This document shows positions 16,339 through 24,586 of a stretch of 64,000 bases of DNA, in pieces. Origin of the DNA: an uncultured Collinsella sp. (lineage in GTDB: Bacteria; Actinomycetota; Coriobacteriia; Coriobacteriales; Coriobacteriaceae). Numbering within the stretch: the first letter of the stretch is position 1; each line of letters begins with the position of its first letter. Made by a program: the position numbers and the translations under genes. The notes beneath the pieces were generated by a model. That model had not been told where the DNA came from, made no database searches, and saw only the letters and a list, made by a program, of their open reading frames with translations. The stretch covers positions 1 through 64,000 of the forward strand of contig CABUOA010000003.1 of assembly GCA_902493145.1 (NCBI GenBank), read 5' to 3'.

Positions 16339-17478
16339 TTAGCAGACTAAATCGTGCAGAGCGTCAATCGCGGTGTCGACTTCCTCGTCCGTGTTGAAAT
16401 ACCCAAACGAGAAGCGAACGACACCCTGGCGCTCGGTCCCCAGTGCGCGGTGCATGAGCGGAGCGCAGTGGGCGCCGGGGCGCGTCGCAATCCCCCACCC
16501 TTGCATGAGCGCGTCCGAGACCTCGGCCGAATCGATATCGCCCACGTTAAGCGAAACGATCGCCGAGCGCACGGGCTGGTCAAACGCACCGTAGAGCGCA
16601 ATGCCGGGAATGTCGCGAACGCCGGCGAGGAAGCGCTCGGCAAGCGCACGTTCGCGTGCCGCAATCGCCTCTACCCCGCCCTGGGCCTCGATAACGTCGA
16701 GGCCGGCGGAAAGGCCGGCGATACCGTGACCGTTGAGCGTGCCCGCCTCAAGACGCGTGGGCCACTCTTGCGGCTGCAGCGCATCGAAGCTGCGCACGCC
16801 CGTGCCACCCATGGCCCAAGGAGCCACGTCAATGCCTTCCGCCACGGCTAGGCCACCGGTCCCCTGCGGGCCCATGAGCCCCTTGTGGCCGGTAAAGCAC
16901 ACCACGTCGAGCCCCATGACCTGCATATCGATATGCGCCGTGCCGGCAGACTGCGAGGCATCGACGATCACAAGCGCGCCGGCCGCATGGGCCATGGCAG
17001 CCACGCGTGCAATGTCGACCGCGTTGCCGGTCACATTGGAGGCGTGTGTCACCACCACGGCACGCGTGCCCGGCGTGACCAGCTGCTCGAGCTCGTCGTA
17101 GTCGAGCACGCCGTTCGCGTCGCAGCCCGCATGCTCAACAGTCACGCCCTGCTCTGCCGCCAGGCGGTTGAGCGGACGCAGCACGGAGTTGTGTTCGAGC
17201 ACCGTCGTGACCACACGATCGCCGGGGCGCACCACGCCGTTGATGGCGGTGTTGAGCGCCGCCGTGGAGTTGGGCGTAAAACAAATATGGTCCACCCGCG
17301 GGCAGCCCAGCAAGCGCGCAAGCTTGGTGCGGCAGCTGTGGATGGTGCGCGCCGCGTCGAGCGCACCCGACGTGGCGCCTCGCCCAGCATTGCCGAGCGA
17401 GCACATCGCCTGCACCACGGCATCGATGACCGCCTGAGGTCTGTGCATGGTCGTCGCCGCGTTATCCAGGTAGATCAT
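16339..17478 (-). CDS. Cysteine desulfurase family protein (selenium-linked)
   Basis: A 379-residue class V aminotransferase-fold PLP enzyme. It starts MIYLDNAATTMHRP, binds PLP through Lys199 in FTGHKG, and has a candidate catalytic Cys338 in HCAPL, the position that takes sulfur or selenium from cysteine or selenocysteine. This branch (EF2568-like) is known from clusters with SelD, YedF and selenium-dependent molybdenum enzymes. The start overlaps the DUF3343 stop as ATGA, with GGAGG just upstream. Probable role: a persulfide/perselenide donor for selenophosphate synthesis or for a molybdenum enzyme. Ordinary Fe-S assembly is less likely because no scaffold gene is nearby. Confidence 0.88.
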   Translation of the reverse strand: MIYLDNAATTMHRPQAVIDAVVQAMCSLGNAGRGATSGALDAARTIHSCRTKLARLLGCPRVDHICFTPNSTAALNTAINGVVRPGDRVVTTVLEHNSVLRPLNRLAAEQGVTVEHAGCDANGVLDYDELEQLVTPGTRAVVVTHASNVTGNAVDIARVAAMAHAAGALVIVDASQSAGTAHIDMQVMGLDVVCFTGHKGLMGPQGTGGLAVAEGIDVAPWAMGGTGVRSFDALQPQEWPTRLEAGTLNGHGIAGLSAGLDVIEAQGGVEAIAARERALAERFLAGVRDIPGIALYGAFDQPVRSAIVSLNVGDIDSAEVSDALMQGWGIATRPGAHCAPLMHRALGTERQGVVRFSFGYFNTDEEVDTAIDALHDLVC

Positions 17479-17726
17479 CGCACGACCTCCCACATATCGA
17501 TCACAGTAAAGCCCTCGGTGGGAACGTCCGCCGCGGCAAGCTCGCTTCGCAGCAGTGGTTCATTTTCAGGCAGGGCTTTCCATGCCAGGCCGCAGCCGGC
17601 AGCAACCTCTCCGGGTACGGGAATCGTTCGCCCGGGAAGGCCACGCTCACGGCACAGAGACTCGCAGCCCATGGCGGCCGCCGTGGTGGGAAACGTGATG
17701 ACAAGCGCCGGGCGCTTTTCTCTCAT
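17475..17726 (-). CDS. DUF3343 putative Se/S carrier-like protein
   Basis: An 83-residue protein with a short beta-alpha-beta layout (ALVITFPTTAAAMGCESLC at the start) and a conserved Gly-Cys-Gly near residue 46. The family is described as a putative selenium/sulfur carrier and is often found beside YedF, SelD and YjiL-type activators. Here it is fused into the same operon by an 18-base gap from yedF and a 4-base overlap with the desulfurase. Its biochemical function is not established. Confidence 0.82.
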   Translation of the reverse strand: MREKRPALVITFPTTAAAMGCESLCRERGLPGRTIPVPGEVAAGCGLAWKALPENEPLLRSELAAADVPTEGFTVIDMWEVVR

Positions 17727-17744
17727 GGCAATCCCACCCAGGCG

Positions 17745-18371
17745 CTACGGACGCACGACGCGGCCGGCCTGCTCCATCTTTTCGACGATCACGTACATGT
17801 TCGTGACATCGCCCACGGCAAGCTGGTCCTTAATGCCAAAGTGGTCGAGGCAGGTGCCGCAGGTAAGGATCTCGACACCCTGCTCGGCCAGGCCCTTGAG
17901 GTCGTCAAGCACCGGCGACCCCTCGACGGTGAGTTTGGCGCCGCCGTTGTAGAAGAGCATCGTGGCGGGCAGCTCCTCCTGCTGCGTCACGGCAAAGATA
18001 AAGGCCTTCATGAGCTTGTGGCCCAGCTCATCGTCGCCGCGACCCATGCAATCGGTGTAGACGGCCACGACCAGCTCGCCCTTGCCGGCGCTGGCGTCGC
18101 AGAAAGCGGCGCCGTCCTGCTCAGGATCGGCCACGGCAACGGCGCCGGCGGTCGCCACGATCACGTGCCACTCGGCATCGGCGACCTTCTCGACCGAGGC
18201 CGTGCAGCCCTTTTCCTGTGCCATCTTGGAGATGTTCTTGACGGCCGTCTCGTTGTCGACCGAGGTCACGACAACACCCTCGCCATCAAGCTGCTTCAGA
18301 GCTTTGAGCGTCTTGACGACGGGCAGCGGGCAGGCATCGCCCATGGCATTGACTTCAATTTTGGTAGACAT
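17745..18371 (-). CDS. yedF: Selenium metabolism protein YedF
   Basis: 208 residues: an N-terminal TusA-like domain with the CPLP motif (Cys14-Pro-Leu-Pro) and a C-terminal DsrE-like domain with TCGTCLDHFG near residue 175. The family is co-inherited with SelD and thought to handle selenium as a bound persulfide-type species. The ATG follows AAAGGA and gives the normal N-terminus; an in-frame extension to 18476 would run into selD. It sits 59 bases after selD. Confidence 0.9.
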   Translation of the reverse strand: MSTKIEVNAMGDACPLPVVKTLKALKQLDGEGVVVTSVDNETAVKNISKMAQEKGCTASVEKVADAEWHVIVATAGAVAVADPEQDGAAFCDASAGKGELVVAVYTDCMGRGDDELGHKLMKAFIFAVTQQEELPATMLFYNGGAKLTVEGSPVLDDLKGLAEQGVEILTCGTCLDHFGIKDQLAVGDVTNMYVIVEKMEQAGRVVRP

Positions 18372-18430
18372 AGCAAATCCTTTCAAAAGGGACCGCCCAG
18401 AACAGTAGACGGTCGCATAAACGGTTTTCC

Positions 18431-19480
18431 TTAATGCACAACGTGAACGGCAGGACCACCCGGCACCGCCTCGCACACGCGGCCGATTGTGGCGGCAACG
18501 CGACCTTCGGCATGCAGGCGGCGGGCGAGCTCATCCACATCGGCAGCAGGCGCTGCGATGAGCAGGCCGCCCGAGGTCTGCGGATCGTACAGCGCATCCA
18601 GCATTCCCGGCTCCAGGTCATCGTCGGCCGCCACGCGCGGGCCAAAGAAATCCTGGTTGCGGTAGGCGCCGGCAGGGATAATGCCCAGACGCGCCATATT
18701 GAGCACCTGGTCAAAGAGCGGCACCGCCCCCGACGCGAGCTCAATCTGCACGCCCGAGCCCTCGGCCATCTCGCACGCATGCCCGATCAGGCCAAAGCCC
18801 GTGACATCGGTGCAGCCGTGAAGCTCGAGTCCCTCGGCCAGGCGAATCGGGGCCTCGTTGAGGGTGCGCATCGAGTCAAACATGGCTGCGGCCTCGTCCT
18901 GCTCGATGAGCACGCCCTTAATGGCCGTGGTGATAATGCCCGAGCCGATCGCCTTGGTCAGCAGTAGGACATCGCCCACGCGCGCACCGCTGTTGGCGAG
19001 CATGCGGTCGAGCGCGACAAAGCCACTCACGGACAGGCCGTACTTGGGCTCGTCGTCGTTGATGGTGTGGCCGCCCGCGATGGTGCAGCCAGCCTCGACG
19101 CACTTGTCGGCGCCACCCGCCAGAATCTCACCTGCGACCTCGACGCCCAGGCAACTGGGAATGCACAGCAGGTTCATGGCATGGCTCGGTCGTCCACCCA
19201 TGGCATAAATGTCCGACAGCGAGTTGGCCGCCGCGATCTGACCAAACAGGAACGGGTCGTCGACCATCGGCGGGAAGAAGTCGACGGACTGCACGAGGCC
19301 CAGGTTTTCGCCAACACGAAAAACACTCGCATCGTCGGAGGTATCGAACCCCACGAGCAGGTTGTCGTTATGCACATTGGGTAAGTCGCCCAGGACCTGG
19401 GCGAGGGCTCCAGGAGCCAACTTAGCGGCTCAACCGCTCGCGGCAGTCATAGACGTGAGCTTAATCTGATCGTCAGCCAT
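18431..19480 (-). CDS. selD: Selenide, water dikinase, selenocysteine-containing (UGA at codon 17)
   Basis: Makes selenophosphate from selenide and ATP, the selenium donor for SelA. Read through one in-frame UGA (19430-19432), the 349-residue protein starts at an ATG with a near-perfect AGGAGGT site and has T-A-A-S-G-U-A-A-K, with U at the catalytic Cys17 position of E. coli SelD. The downstream Gly-rich ATP-binding and AIRS-type domains are intact (LVGFDTSDDASVFRV, then DVTGFGLIGHACEMA). Calling the gene from the next in-frame start would remove the active site. A SECIS-like hairpin follows the UGA. Fourth gene of the operon starting at 23067. Confidence 0.95.
19400..19432 (-). promoter_or_regulatory. 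Bacterial SECIS element with the Sec UGA codon of selD
   Basis: The UGA at 19430-19432 is followed after 11 bases by the hairpin GGCTCCTGGAGCC (19406-19418). Folded with a small apical loop, it sits within the window where SelB binds bacterial SECIS hairpins. The exact pairing and loop recognition are inferred. Confidence 0.7.
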
Positions 19481-19550
19481 CGATACCTCCTCTCATCGGT
19501 CAATCATTTCCTCCCAGTATACGCATGAATGCAGGCCCACGGCCGATGCA

Positions 19551-20315
19551 TTAATCGAGCGCCTGTGCGCGAATCGCCGCGCCGATGGCACCGGCAAAGC
19601 GAGCCTGGGGCGAGGTGGTCACCGGCGACCCCAGCAGCTCGCCCAACCGCTCCACCACGAAGGCGTTCTCGCACAGGCCACCGGTCAGGTAGTACGGGGC
19701 GCCCGCGGCCTGCCCGGCCATGGTCGCCACGCGCGAGACCACGCTGTCGATCACGCCACGTGCGATGTTCTCGCGCGGCTCACCGCGACCGATCAGGCTA
19801 ATGACCTCACTTTCGGCAAACACCGTGCACATGCTGGAAATCTTGGTAGGCTCGCCGGAACGCGCCAGGTCGGCCATCTGCTGTTGAGAAATACCTAGGC
19901 GGTCGGCCATGATCTCCAAAAAGCGCCCCGTGCCGGCAGCGCACTTGTCGTTCATGGCAAACTTGGCCACGCGGCCATTTTTAAGCTGAATGACCTTGGT
20001 GTCCTGGCCGCCCACGTCAATCACCGTGCCGCGATCGCCAAACAGACGCACGGCACCGGCGCCGTGGCAGGTAATCTCGGTCACAACCTTGTGGGCGTAT
20101 GGCACAGCCACGCGCCCGTAACCCGTGGCCACCACACGCGCAGAATCGGATGCAACGTCAAAGCCCGCCGCCGCGAGCGCCTCGCGCAACCTATCGGCGG
20201 CATCGACCGAGGAGAACCCGGTTGGCTGCACGCACGTCCACGCCACCGAACCCTCACCATCGACCACAGCAGCCTTAGCCGCCGTAGACCCGATATCGAC
20301 CCCGATCCCTATCAT
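19551..20315 (-). CDS. Acyl-CoA dehydratase activase / YjiL-like ATPase
   Basis: A 254-residue BadF/HgdC-type ATPase with the actin/hexokinase fold. In the family a homodimer holds one [4Fe-4S] cluster and uses ATP to inject an electron of very low potential into a partner double-cubane or dehydratase protein. The phosphate-1 loop GVDIGSTAAK, the GGQDTKVI loop and two cluster-type cysteines (Cys125 in CAAGTG, Cys163 in SMCTVF) are present. Length equals that of E. coli YjiL. It follows the two likely partner genes and precedes selD by 70 bases, with AGGAGAG before its ATG. Acyl-CoA dehydratase activation proper is less likely, as no CoA-transferase gene is nearby. Confidence 0.9.
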   Translation of the reverse strand: MIGIGVDIGSTAAKAAVVDGEGSVAWTCVQPTGFSSVDAADRLREALAAAGFDVASDSARVVATGYGRVAVPYAHKVVTEITCHGAGAVRLFGDRGTVIDVGGQDTKVIQLKNGRVAKFAMNDKCAAGTGRFLEIMADRLGISQQQMADLARSGEPTKISSMCTVFAESEVISLIGRGEPRENIARGVIDSVVSRVATMAGQAAGAPYYLTGGLCENAFVVERLGELLGSPVTTSPQARFAGAIGAAIRAQALD

Positions 20316-20366
20316 GGCTCTCTCCTAATCCAAACATCAAAGACAGCGGCGCGTTCAGGCGCCTTA

Positions 20367-20475
20367 GCTCTAGGTTTCTCAGGTGCCGGAGGTTGCCCCG
20401 AAAGAGGAGCGCGGCGTACTTTGGTACGCAAGCGACGGTTTGAGGGGCAAGATCCGGTGCCTGAGGAAGCTAGAG
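20367..20475. repeat. GAAAGAGGAG-core palindrome, copy A
   Basis: The long imperfect stem 20367-20399 with 20435-20475 encloses a core with GAAAGAGGAG, an inner hairpin GCGTAC/GTACGC and GCGACGG. Copies B (21666-21769) and C (37063-37162) share the core but have different, internally matching arms. The right arm overlaps the stop codon of the preceding gene. It lies between two operon genes, so it would be transcribed as an intercistronic stem-loop. Confidence 0.8.
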
Positions 20476-21633
20476 GGTTTCGATGAAGGCGGCGATGCGG
20501 GTCTCGATCTGGCCCATGTCGCCGTTGCTGTAGTCGGTCTCGATCTTCATATACGGAATACCCGCACCCTCGACGGCCTCCTGTATGCGTGCACTCTCCA
20601 CGTTAAAGGTGTGGCACGCCTGGAGCACGCTCTCCACTACGCCATCGACGTGATACTTCTCGCACATGGCCAGCGTGTTCTCCATACGACCGTCGTTGGG
20701 CGTCATAACCGAGCAGTTGATATCCAGGTAGCGGTCGGCGATCGCACGCAGGATGTCGGGCGCATCCGGGTCGACCATCATGGCCGCCGTGCGCTCACCC
20801 GAGCAGTCATCCATACACACGACCACGCCGCCGTTGGACTCGATGGTGCGACCGATCTTGTTGATTACGCCGCCCACCGGGCAACCGGTGATCAGGATGC
20901 GCTTGGCATCCGCCGCAACCGGGTGCTCGCCGGCCTCGTAGGCCTCGCGCAGGTTAGCGACCTTTTGCTCCAGCTGCTGCGTATAGGCCTCGATATCAAA
21001 GCTGAACGTACCGGCAAACATGGTGCTCATCAGATCGACGCCGCTCATGGCCGCCGGCTGGTTGGCCTGCAGCGCAAACATCTCGAGCTGGGCCGCACGC
21101 AGGCGATTGCGACGACGGGCAGCAGCGCGTAGGTCGCCGTCGGTAATCGTAATGTCGTAGAAGTTCTCGAGCTCCTCCTTGAGCAGACGGCACTCCTCGT
21201 ACCAGCCCTCGCGCTCGTAGGCGCGGTCGCGGCCCTGCGGTAGGTGCAGAATGTGCGTGCGCTTGAGCTCGTTGAGCAGCTCGTACATCTTCTTCTTGCC
21301 GTCGCAGGTGGTCTCGCCGATGATCATGTCGCTAAAGTACGTAAACGGGCACTTTTGCGAATAGGCAAAACCATACGTCGACTTGATGAGCGGGCAGAGG
21401 TTTGCCGGCAGCACCTTCTCGGCCTCGGGAATCACCTCGTCGGACGTACCGCACAGAGCCACGCTCGAGGCGCCCGCGGCATCGATAATCTCGAGCGGCG
21501 TATAGCTGCACAAAAAGCCGACCAGGCGATTACCCGCCTGCTTGTAATCCTTAACGCGAATAAACGCCGCCTTGCGTTGTTCGTTAAACTCCTCAAACGT
21601 GCTGGGCAACGGCTGCTCAATATTTTCCGACAT
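20470..21633 (-). CDS. 2-hydroxyacyl-CoA dehydratase family / double-cubane reductase subunit (YjiM-like)
   Basis: A 387-residue HgdB/HadB-fold protein, close in length to E. coli YjiM. The conserved cysteines that could hold Fe-S clusters are Cys42, Cys61, Cys80 (in NLCPLIKS), Cys95 and Cys110 (in TTCDGKKK), with a later Cys in QACHTF. In this family electrons from an ATP-dependent activator reduce the cluster, which then performs difficult two-electron reductions. The ATG has AGGAG six bases upstream. The paralogue at 21784-23067 lies directly upstream. CoA-ester dehydration is possible, but no CoA-transferase or acyl-CoA dehydrogenase is near; a small-molecule reductase is the better guess. 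Confidence 0.85.
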   Translation of the reverse strand: MSENIEQPLPSTFEEFNEQRKAAFIRVKDYKQAGNRLVGFLCSYTPLEIIDAAGASSVALCGTSDEVIPEAEKVLPANLCPLIKSTYGFAYSQKCPFTYFSDMIIGETTCDGKKKMYELLNELKRTHILHLPQGRDRAYEREGWYEECRLLKEELENFYDITITDGDLRAAARRRNRLRAAQLEMFALQANQPAAMSGVDLMSTMFAGTFSFDIEAYTQQLEQKVANLREAYEAGEHPVAADAKRILITGCPVGGVINKIGRTIESNGGVVVCMDDCSGERTAAMMVDPDAPDILRAIADRYLDINCSVMTPNDGRMENTLAMCEKYHVDGVVESVLQACHTFNVESARIQEAVEGAGIPYMKIETDYSNGDMGQIETRIAAFIETL

Positions 21634-21665
21634 ATAACTCCTAAACCTTTTAACCAACCAAGGAA

Positions 21666-21769
21666 GCGGCTTTCCCAGGTGCCCGAGGTTGCCGTGAAAG
21701 AGACGCGCCGCGTACTTTCGCACGCAAGCGACGGTTTGAACGGCAAGATCGGGTGCCTGGGAAAGCCGC
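21666..21769. repeat. GAAAGAGGAG-core palindrome, copy B
   Basis: Arms begin GCGGCTTTCCCAGG (21666) and end in its reverse complement at 21769. The core (GAAAGAGACGCGC, GCGTACTTT, GCGACGGTTTGA) is nearly identical to copy A. Differences from copy A inside the arms occur as matched pairs. It lies between the two paralogous reductase genes. Confidence 0.8.
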
Positions 21770-21783
21770 CGGGACGGATAGCC

Positions 21784-23067
21784 CTAAATGGTTTCCAAGA
21801 AGGCCTCGATCCTGGTTTGCAGTTGGCCTGCATCCTCACCGGCGTAGTCGGTCGTGATGTGCATAAACGGAATGCCGGCTTCCTCGGCGGCCTTCTCCAC
21901 GGCAAACGACTCCATCTCATAGAGCGTGCAGAACTGCAGGGCCACGTCGACGATGCCGTCGGCATGCAGGTCCTTGGCCATCTGGACAATGTCCTTCATA
22001 CGCTGGTCGTTGGGCGTAAAGACGGCGCAGTTGATCTTAAAGTAGCGCTCGGCGATGGCATCGAGCATCTCGTCCACCGTCTCACCGGACTCGTCGACCA
22101 GGTCCTTGTAGTAGCGCGAGCCCGTGCAGGACTCCTCGCCTACCACAACGCCGCCGGCTTTCTCGATGAGGTTGAACAGCTTCCAGTTGGGCACGGCCAT
22201 GGGCGTGCCGGTGTACAGGATGCGCTTGGTCCCCTTGGGCGCCACGCCCTCGCCAGCCTCGACACGCTGCTCGCACTCAGCCGCCATATCGTTAATGGCT
22301 CCGGTCAGACGTGGCGTGTCGTCCATAAAGGCGGCCTGAACGGTCAGCAGGCTGTCAAGACCGCTGATGGGCGCAGGGTCGGCAGCGCGCGTGGCAGCGA
22401 GGCGCTGCAGGGCGCGACGCTTCTCATTGACGGCGTGGATGGCGGCCTTCAGACGCTCAGGCGTAATCGTGACGCCGCACTCTTCCTCGATCTTGGCGGC
22501 GAGCTTCTTGACCTCGGCCTTCCAGGTCACGAGCGTCGACTCGTCGTGTACGTTGGGAATATCCATGACGTACATGTTCTTTTGCGTGGCAAAAAACTCG
22601 TAGGCCTTCTTCTTGCCATCGCAGGTGTTCTCGCCTACCACCAAGTCACTCGACTCAATGTAGGGGCAGACCTCGCCCAGCTTAAAGCCGGCAAAGCTCT
22701 TGATAAGCGGGCAGGTGTTGCGCGGCAGATGCTCCTCGACCTTATCGGTTGCCCAATCGGCACCCGAGCACAGGCCCACGGGAATACCGTCGCAGGCGAG
22801 CACAATCTCCTCGGGCACGTACACGCAGAACGAACCGACGATCTTGGTGGCCTCGCCGGCCTCCTTCTTGTCGAGCATCTCCTTAATACGGCCGCTGTGG
22901 ATGTTGGTGGCCACAAAGTCCAGGTAGGACGTGGACTTGGGGCGATTGTTCTGCGTCAAGAACATATCGCCGTACATCTGGCCCACGGCGCCCAGCAGTA
23001 TGTCGTGGTCGGCAAGATTCATGCCGAGGCTCTCCCACATCGGATGGAAATCGAATTCTTCAGCCAT
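21784..23067 (-). CDS. 2-hydroxyacyl-CoA dehydratase family / double-cubane reductase subunit, second paralogue
   Basis: A 427-residue protein of the same fold as its downstream neighbour but clearly diverged. Cysteines occur at 81, 92, 100, 119 (NTCPLIKS), 134 and 149 (NTCDGKKK), with another in QFCTLYEMES. Compared with the neighbour it has about 40 extra N-terminal residues. First gene of the seven-gene operon, with GAGGGG before its ATG. Two unequal subunits plus an activator is the pattern of HadBC or HgdAB heterodimers, but the sequences are also typical of proteins labelled double-cubane anaerobic reductases. Substrate unknown. Confidence 0.85.
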   Translation of the reverse strand: MAEEFDFHPMWESLGMNLADHDILLGAVGQMYGDMFLTQNNRPKSTSYLDFVATNIHSGRIKEMLDKKEAGEATKIVGSFCVYVPEEIVLACDGIPVGLCSGADWATDKVEEHLPRNTCPLIKSFAGFKLGEVCPYIESSDLVVGENTCDGKKKAYEFFATQKNMYVMDIPNVHDESTLVTWKAEVKKLAAKIEEECGVTITPERLKAAIHAVNEKRRALQRLAATRAADPAPISGLDSLLTVQAAFMDDTPRLTGAINDMAAECEQRVEAGEGVAPKGTKRILYTGTPMAVPNWKLFNLIEKAGGVVVGEESCTGSRYYKDLVDESGETVDEMLDAIAERYFKINCAVFTPNDQRMKDIVQMAKDLHADGIVDVALQFCTLYEMESFAVEKAAEEAGIPFMHITTDYAGEDAGQLQTRIEAFLETI

Positions 23068-23226
23068 GGCGGTTCCCCTCTCGAACCAAAAACGGATAAC
23101 AGCGGTATCGATGCACGACGGGCGGCGATTGCCCTGCCGTGCTCAAACCCGGAATTTTGGGGAACCTGCTTTGCGGTTGACTATTTAATTGTGCGTCGTC
23201 TCTCCCGGAGCCGTGAACATACCTGC

Positions 23227-23295
23227 TCATATGCGGCTCCGAGCGATATATAGGGCACGCGCGGCAACGCGGCGAATGTATGTCGTCTGCGGCAT
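23227..23295 (-). CDS. Candidate 22-residue leader peptide
   Basis: The frame MPQTTYIRRVAARALYIARS... has an AAGGAGG site eight bases before its ATG and ends 159 bases ahead of the reductase operon. Four Arg codons stand in 22. It could be a regulatory leader peptide or a chance frame; no homologue is recognised. Confidence 0.3.
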   Translation of the reverse strand: MPQTTYIRRVAARALYIARSRI

Positions 23296-23314
23296 GTGCG
23301 CACCCTCCTTAACC

Positions 23315-23328
23315 AGTTGAGGTCAACT
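23315..23328. promoter_or_regulatory. Palindromic operator-like site
   Basis: The site AGTTGA-GG-TCAACT lies five bases upstream of a strong ribosome site in the leader of the reductase-selenium operon. Perfect dyad symmetry suggests a dimeric regulator, but which one is unknown. Confidence 0.4.
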
Positions 23329-23512
23329 ATATCAACGGTCATCGACCATGCGAACACCGTTGACAATCGTACGACAGCTGCGGGATGCGAACACCTCGCT
23401 GTCTGATAAATAATTATCAGATTGATAAGATTTTGTCATATAGAAATCGGCGAGCGGTAAAGTGGAAACAAAGCGGTCGAGGACTACCTCCTCGCCCGCA
23501 TCGCCCACCGCA

Positions 23513-24583
23513 TCAACGACAAACCAAATGGATCCTGCTGGCATCAAAATGCATGCGCAGCGTCTCGCCTGCTTGCGGCAGCTCGTCGACAGGCATGCCC
23601 ACTTTGTTGACCTTCCACTGCAGGCGCGTCGGCGCATCGGCACGCGGCACATCCAGCAGCACCAGGCGCTCAAAACGCGAATCGCTCACGCGGGCCACAT
23701 GCAGATCGTAGCTGTTACGACCGCGCTCAGCGCGGTTGTCCACATGGAAATAGCTCGCACGAATACCCAGGTACGCCACATTATCGGGAACCTCACGGCC
23801 CACGTTGAAGGTCATGCCCCAGTCCAGGGCTTCAACTTCCTGAAGCTCGATCTTGCGCGCGCGGCTCGTATTCTTGCAGCCCGTCAGACGCAGCGCAGCC
23901 AAGGTTTGCGGCCGGCGGACCACGTCCTCGACGGAGCCGATCTCCTCCACATGCCCGTTATGCATCACGCAAATGCGCTCGCACAGGCGGCATGCCTCGT
24001 CAATATCGTGGCTCACGTAGAGCACGGTACGGTTACAGACGTCGAACAGGTCGAGCATGTTCTGCTCAAGCGCGCTCTTGAGATACGCGTCGAGCGCGCT
24101 CATGGGCTCGTCGAACATAAAAATGCCCGGGTGTGCCGCCACCATGCGAGCAAGCGCCACACGCTGCTGCTGGCCGCCCGAGAGGCGCGCGGGATAACGG
24201 TCGGCAAAGTCGGCCAGACCGAAAATGCCCAGATAGCGCTCGGCGAGCTTTTTGCGCGCGGCGGCGTCGCCCGCATCCTTAACACCGGCGCATACGTTAT
24301 CGGCCACCGTCATGTTGGGAAACAGCTGATAGTTCTGGAACAGCAGGGCGCATTTTCGCTCCTGGGGCGACAGGTTGATACCCGCCGCCGAGTCAAAAAA
24401 GGTCACGCCGTTGACGACGATCTCGCCCTCGTCGGGTGTCTCCACGCCGGCAATGCAGCGCAACGTGCAGCTCTTGCCGCAACCCGAGGCGCCCAGCAGC
24501 GCCACACGCTCCTCGCCGGCATCGAGCCGAATGTCGAGGGTAAAGCCCGGATAGCGCTTTTTGATATCCAGAACGAGCGACAT
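23513..24583 (-). CDS. modC: Molybdate ABC transporter ATP-binding protein
   Basis: Cytoplasmic ATPase that powers molybdate (or tungstate) import. The 356 residues comprise an ABC domain (Walker A GASGCGKS near residue 32, signature LSGGQQQR near 128, Walker B FMFDEP) and a roughly 120-residue C-terminal regulatory region resembling the oxyanion-binding MOP/TOBE part of ModC. It follows modB by three bases. It is the last gene of modABC; a short out-of-frame reading continues past its stop. Confidence 0.9.
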   Translation of the reverse strand: MSLVLDIKKRYPGFTLDIRLDAGEERVALLGASGCGKSCTLRCIAGVETPDEGEIVVNGVTFFDSAAGINLSPQERKCALLFQNYQLFPNMTVADNVCAGVKDAGDAAARKKLAERYLGIFGLADFADRYPARLSGGQQQRVALARMVAAHPGIFMFDEPMSALDAYLKSALEQNMLDLFDVCNRTVLYVSHDIDEACRLCERICVMHNGHVEEIGSVEDVVRRPQTLAALRLTGCKNTSRARKIELQEVEALDWGMTFNVGREVPDNVAYLGIRASYFHVDNRAERGRNSYDLHVARVSDSRFERLVLLDVPRADAPTRLQWKVNKVGMPVDELPQAGETLRMHFDASRIHLVCR

Positions 24584-24586
24584 GGC

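Larger units (their letters stand above)
23068..23512. other. Leader region of the reductase-selenium operon and modC tail region
   Basis: A 445-base gap between modC and the first reductase gene. It holds a 14-base palindrome (23315-23328), a small reading frame with a strong ribosome site (23227-23295) and a second palindrome TCTGATAA/TTATCAGA (23402-23421). No protein homologue is recognisable. The operon promoter should lie here. Confidence 0.55.
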
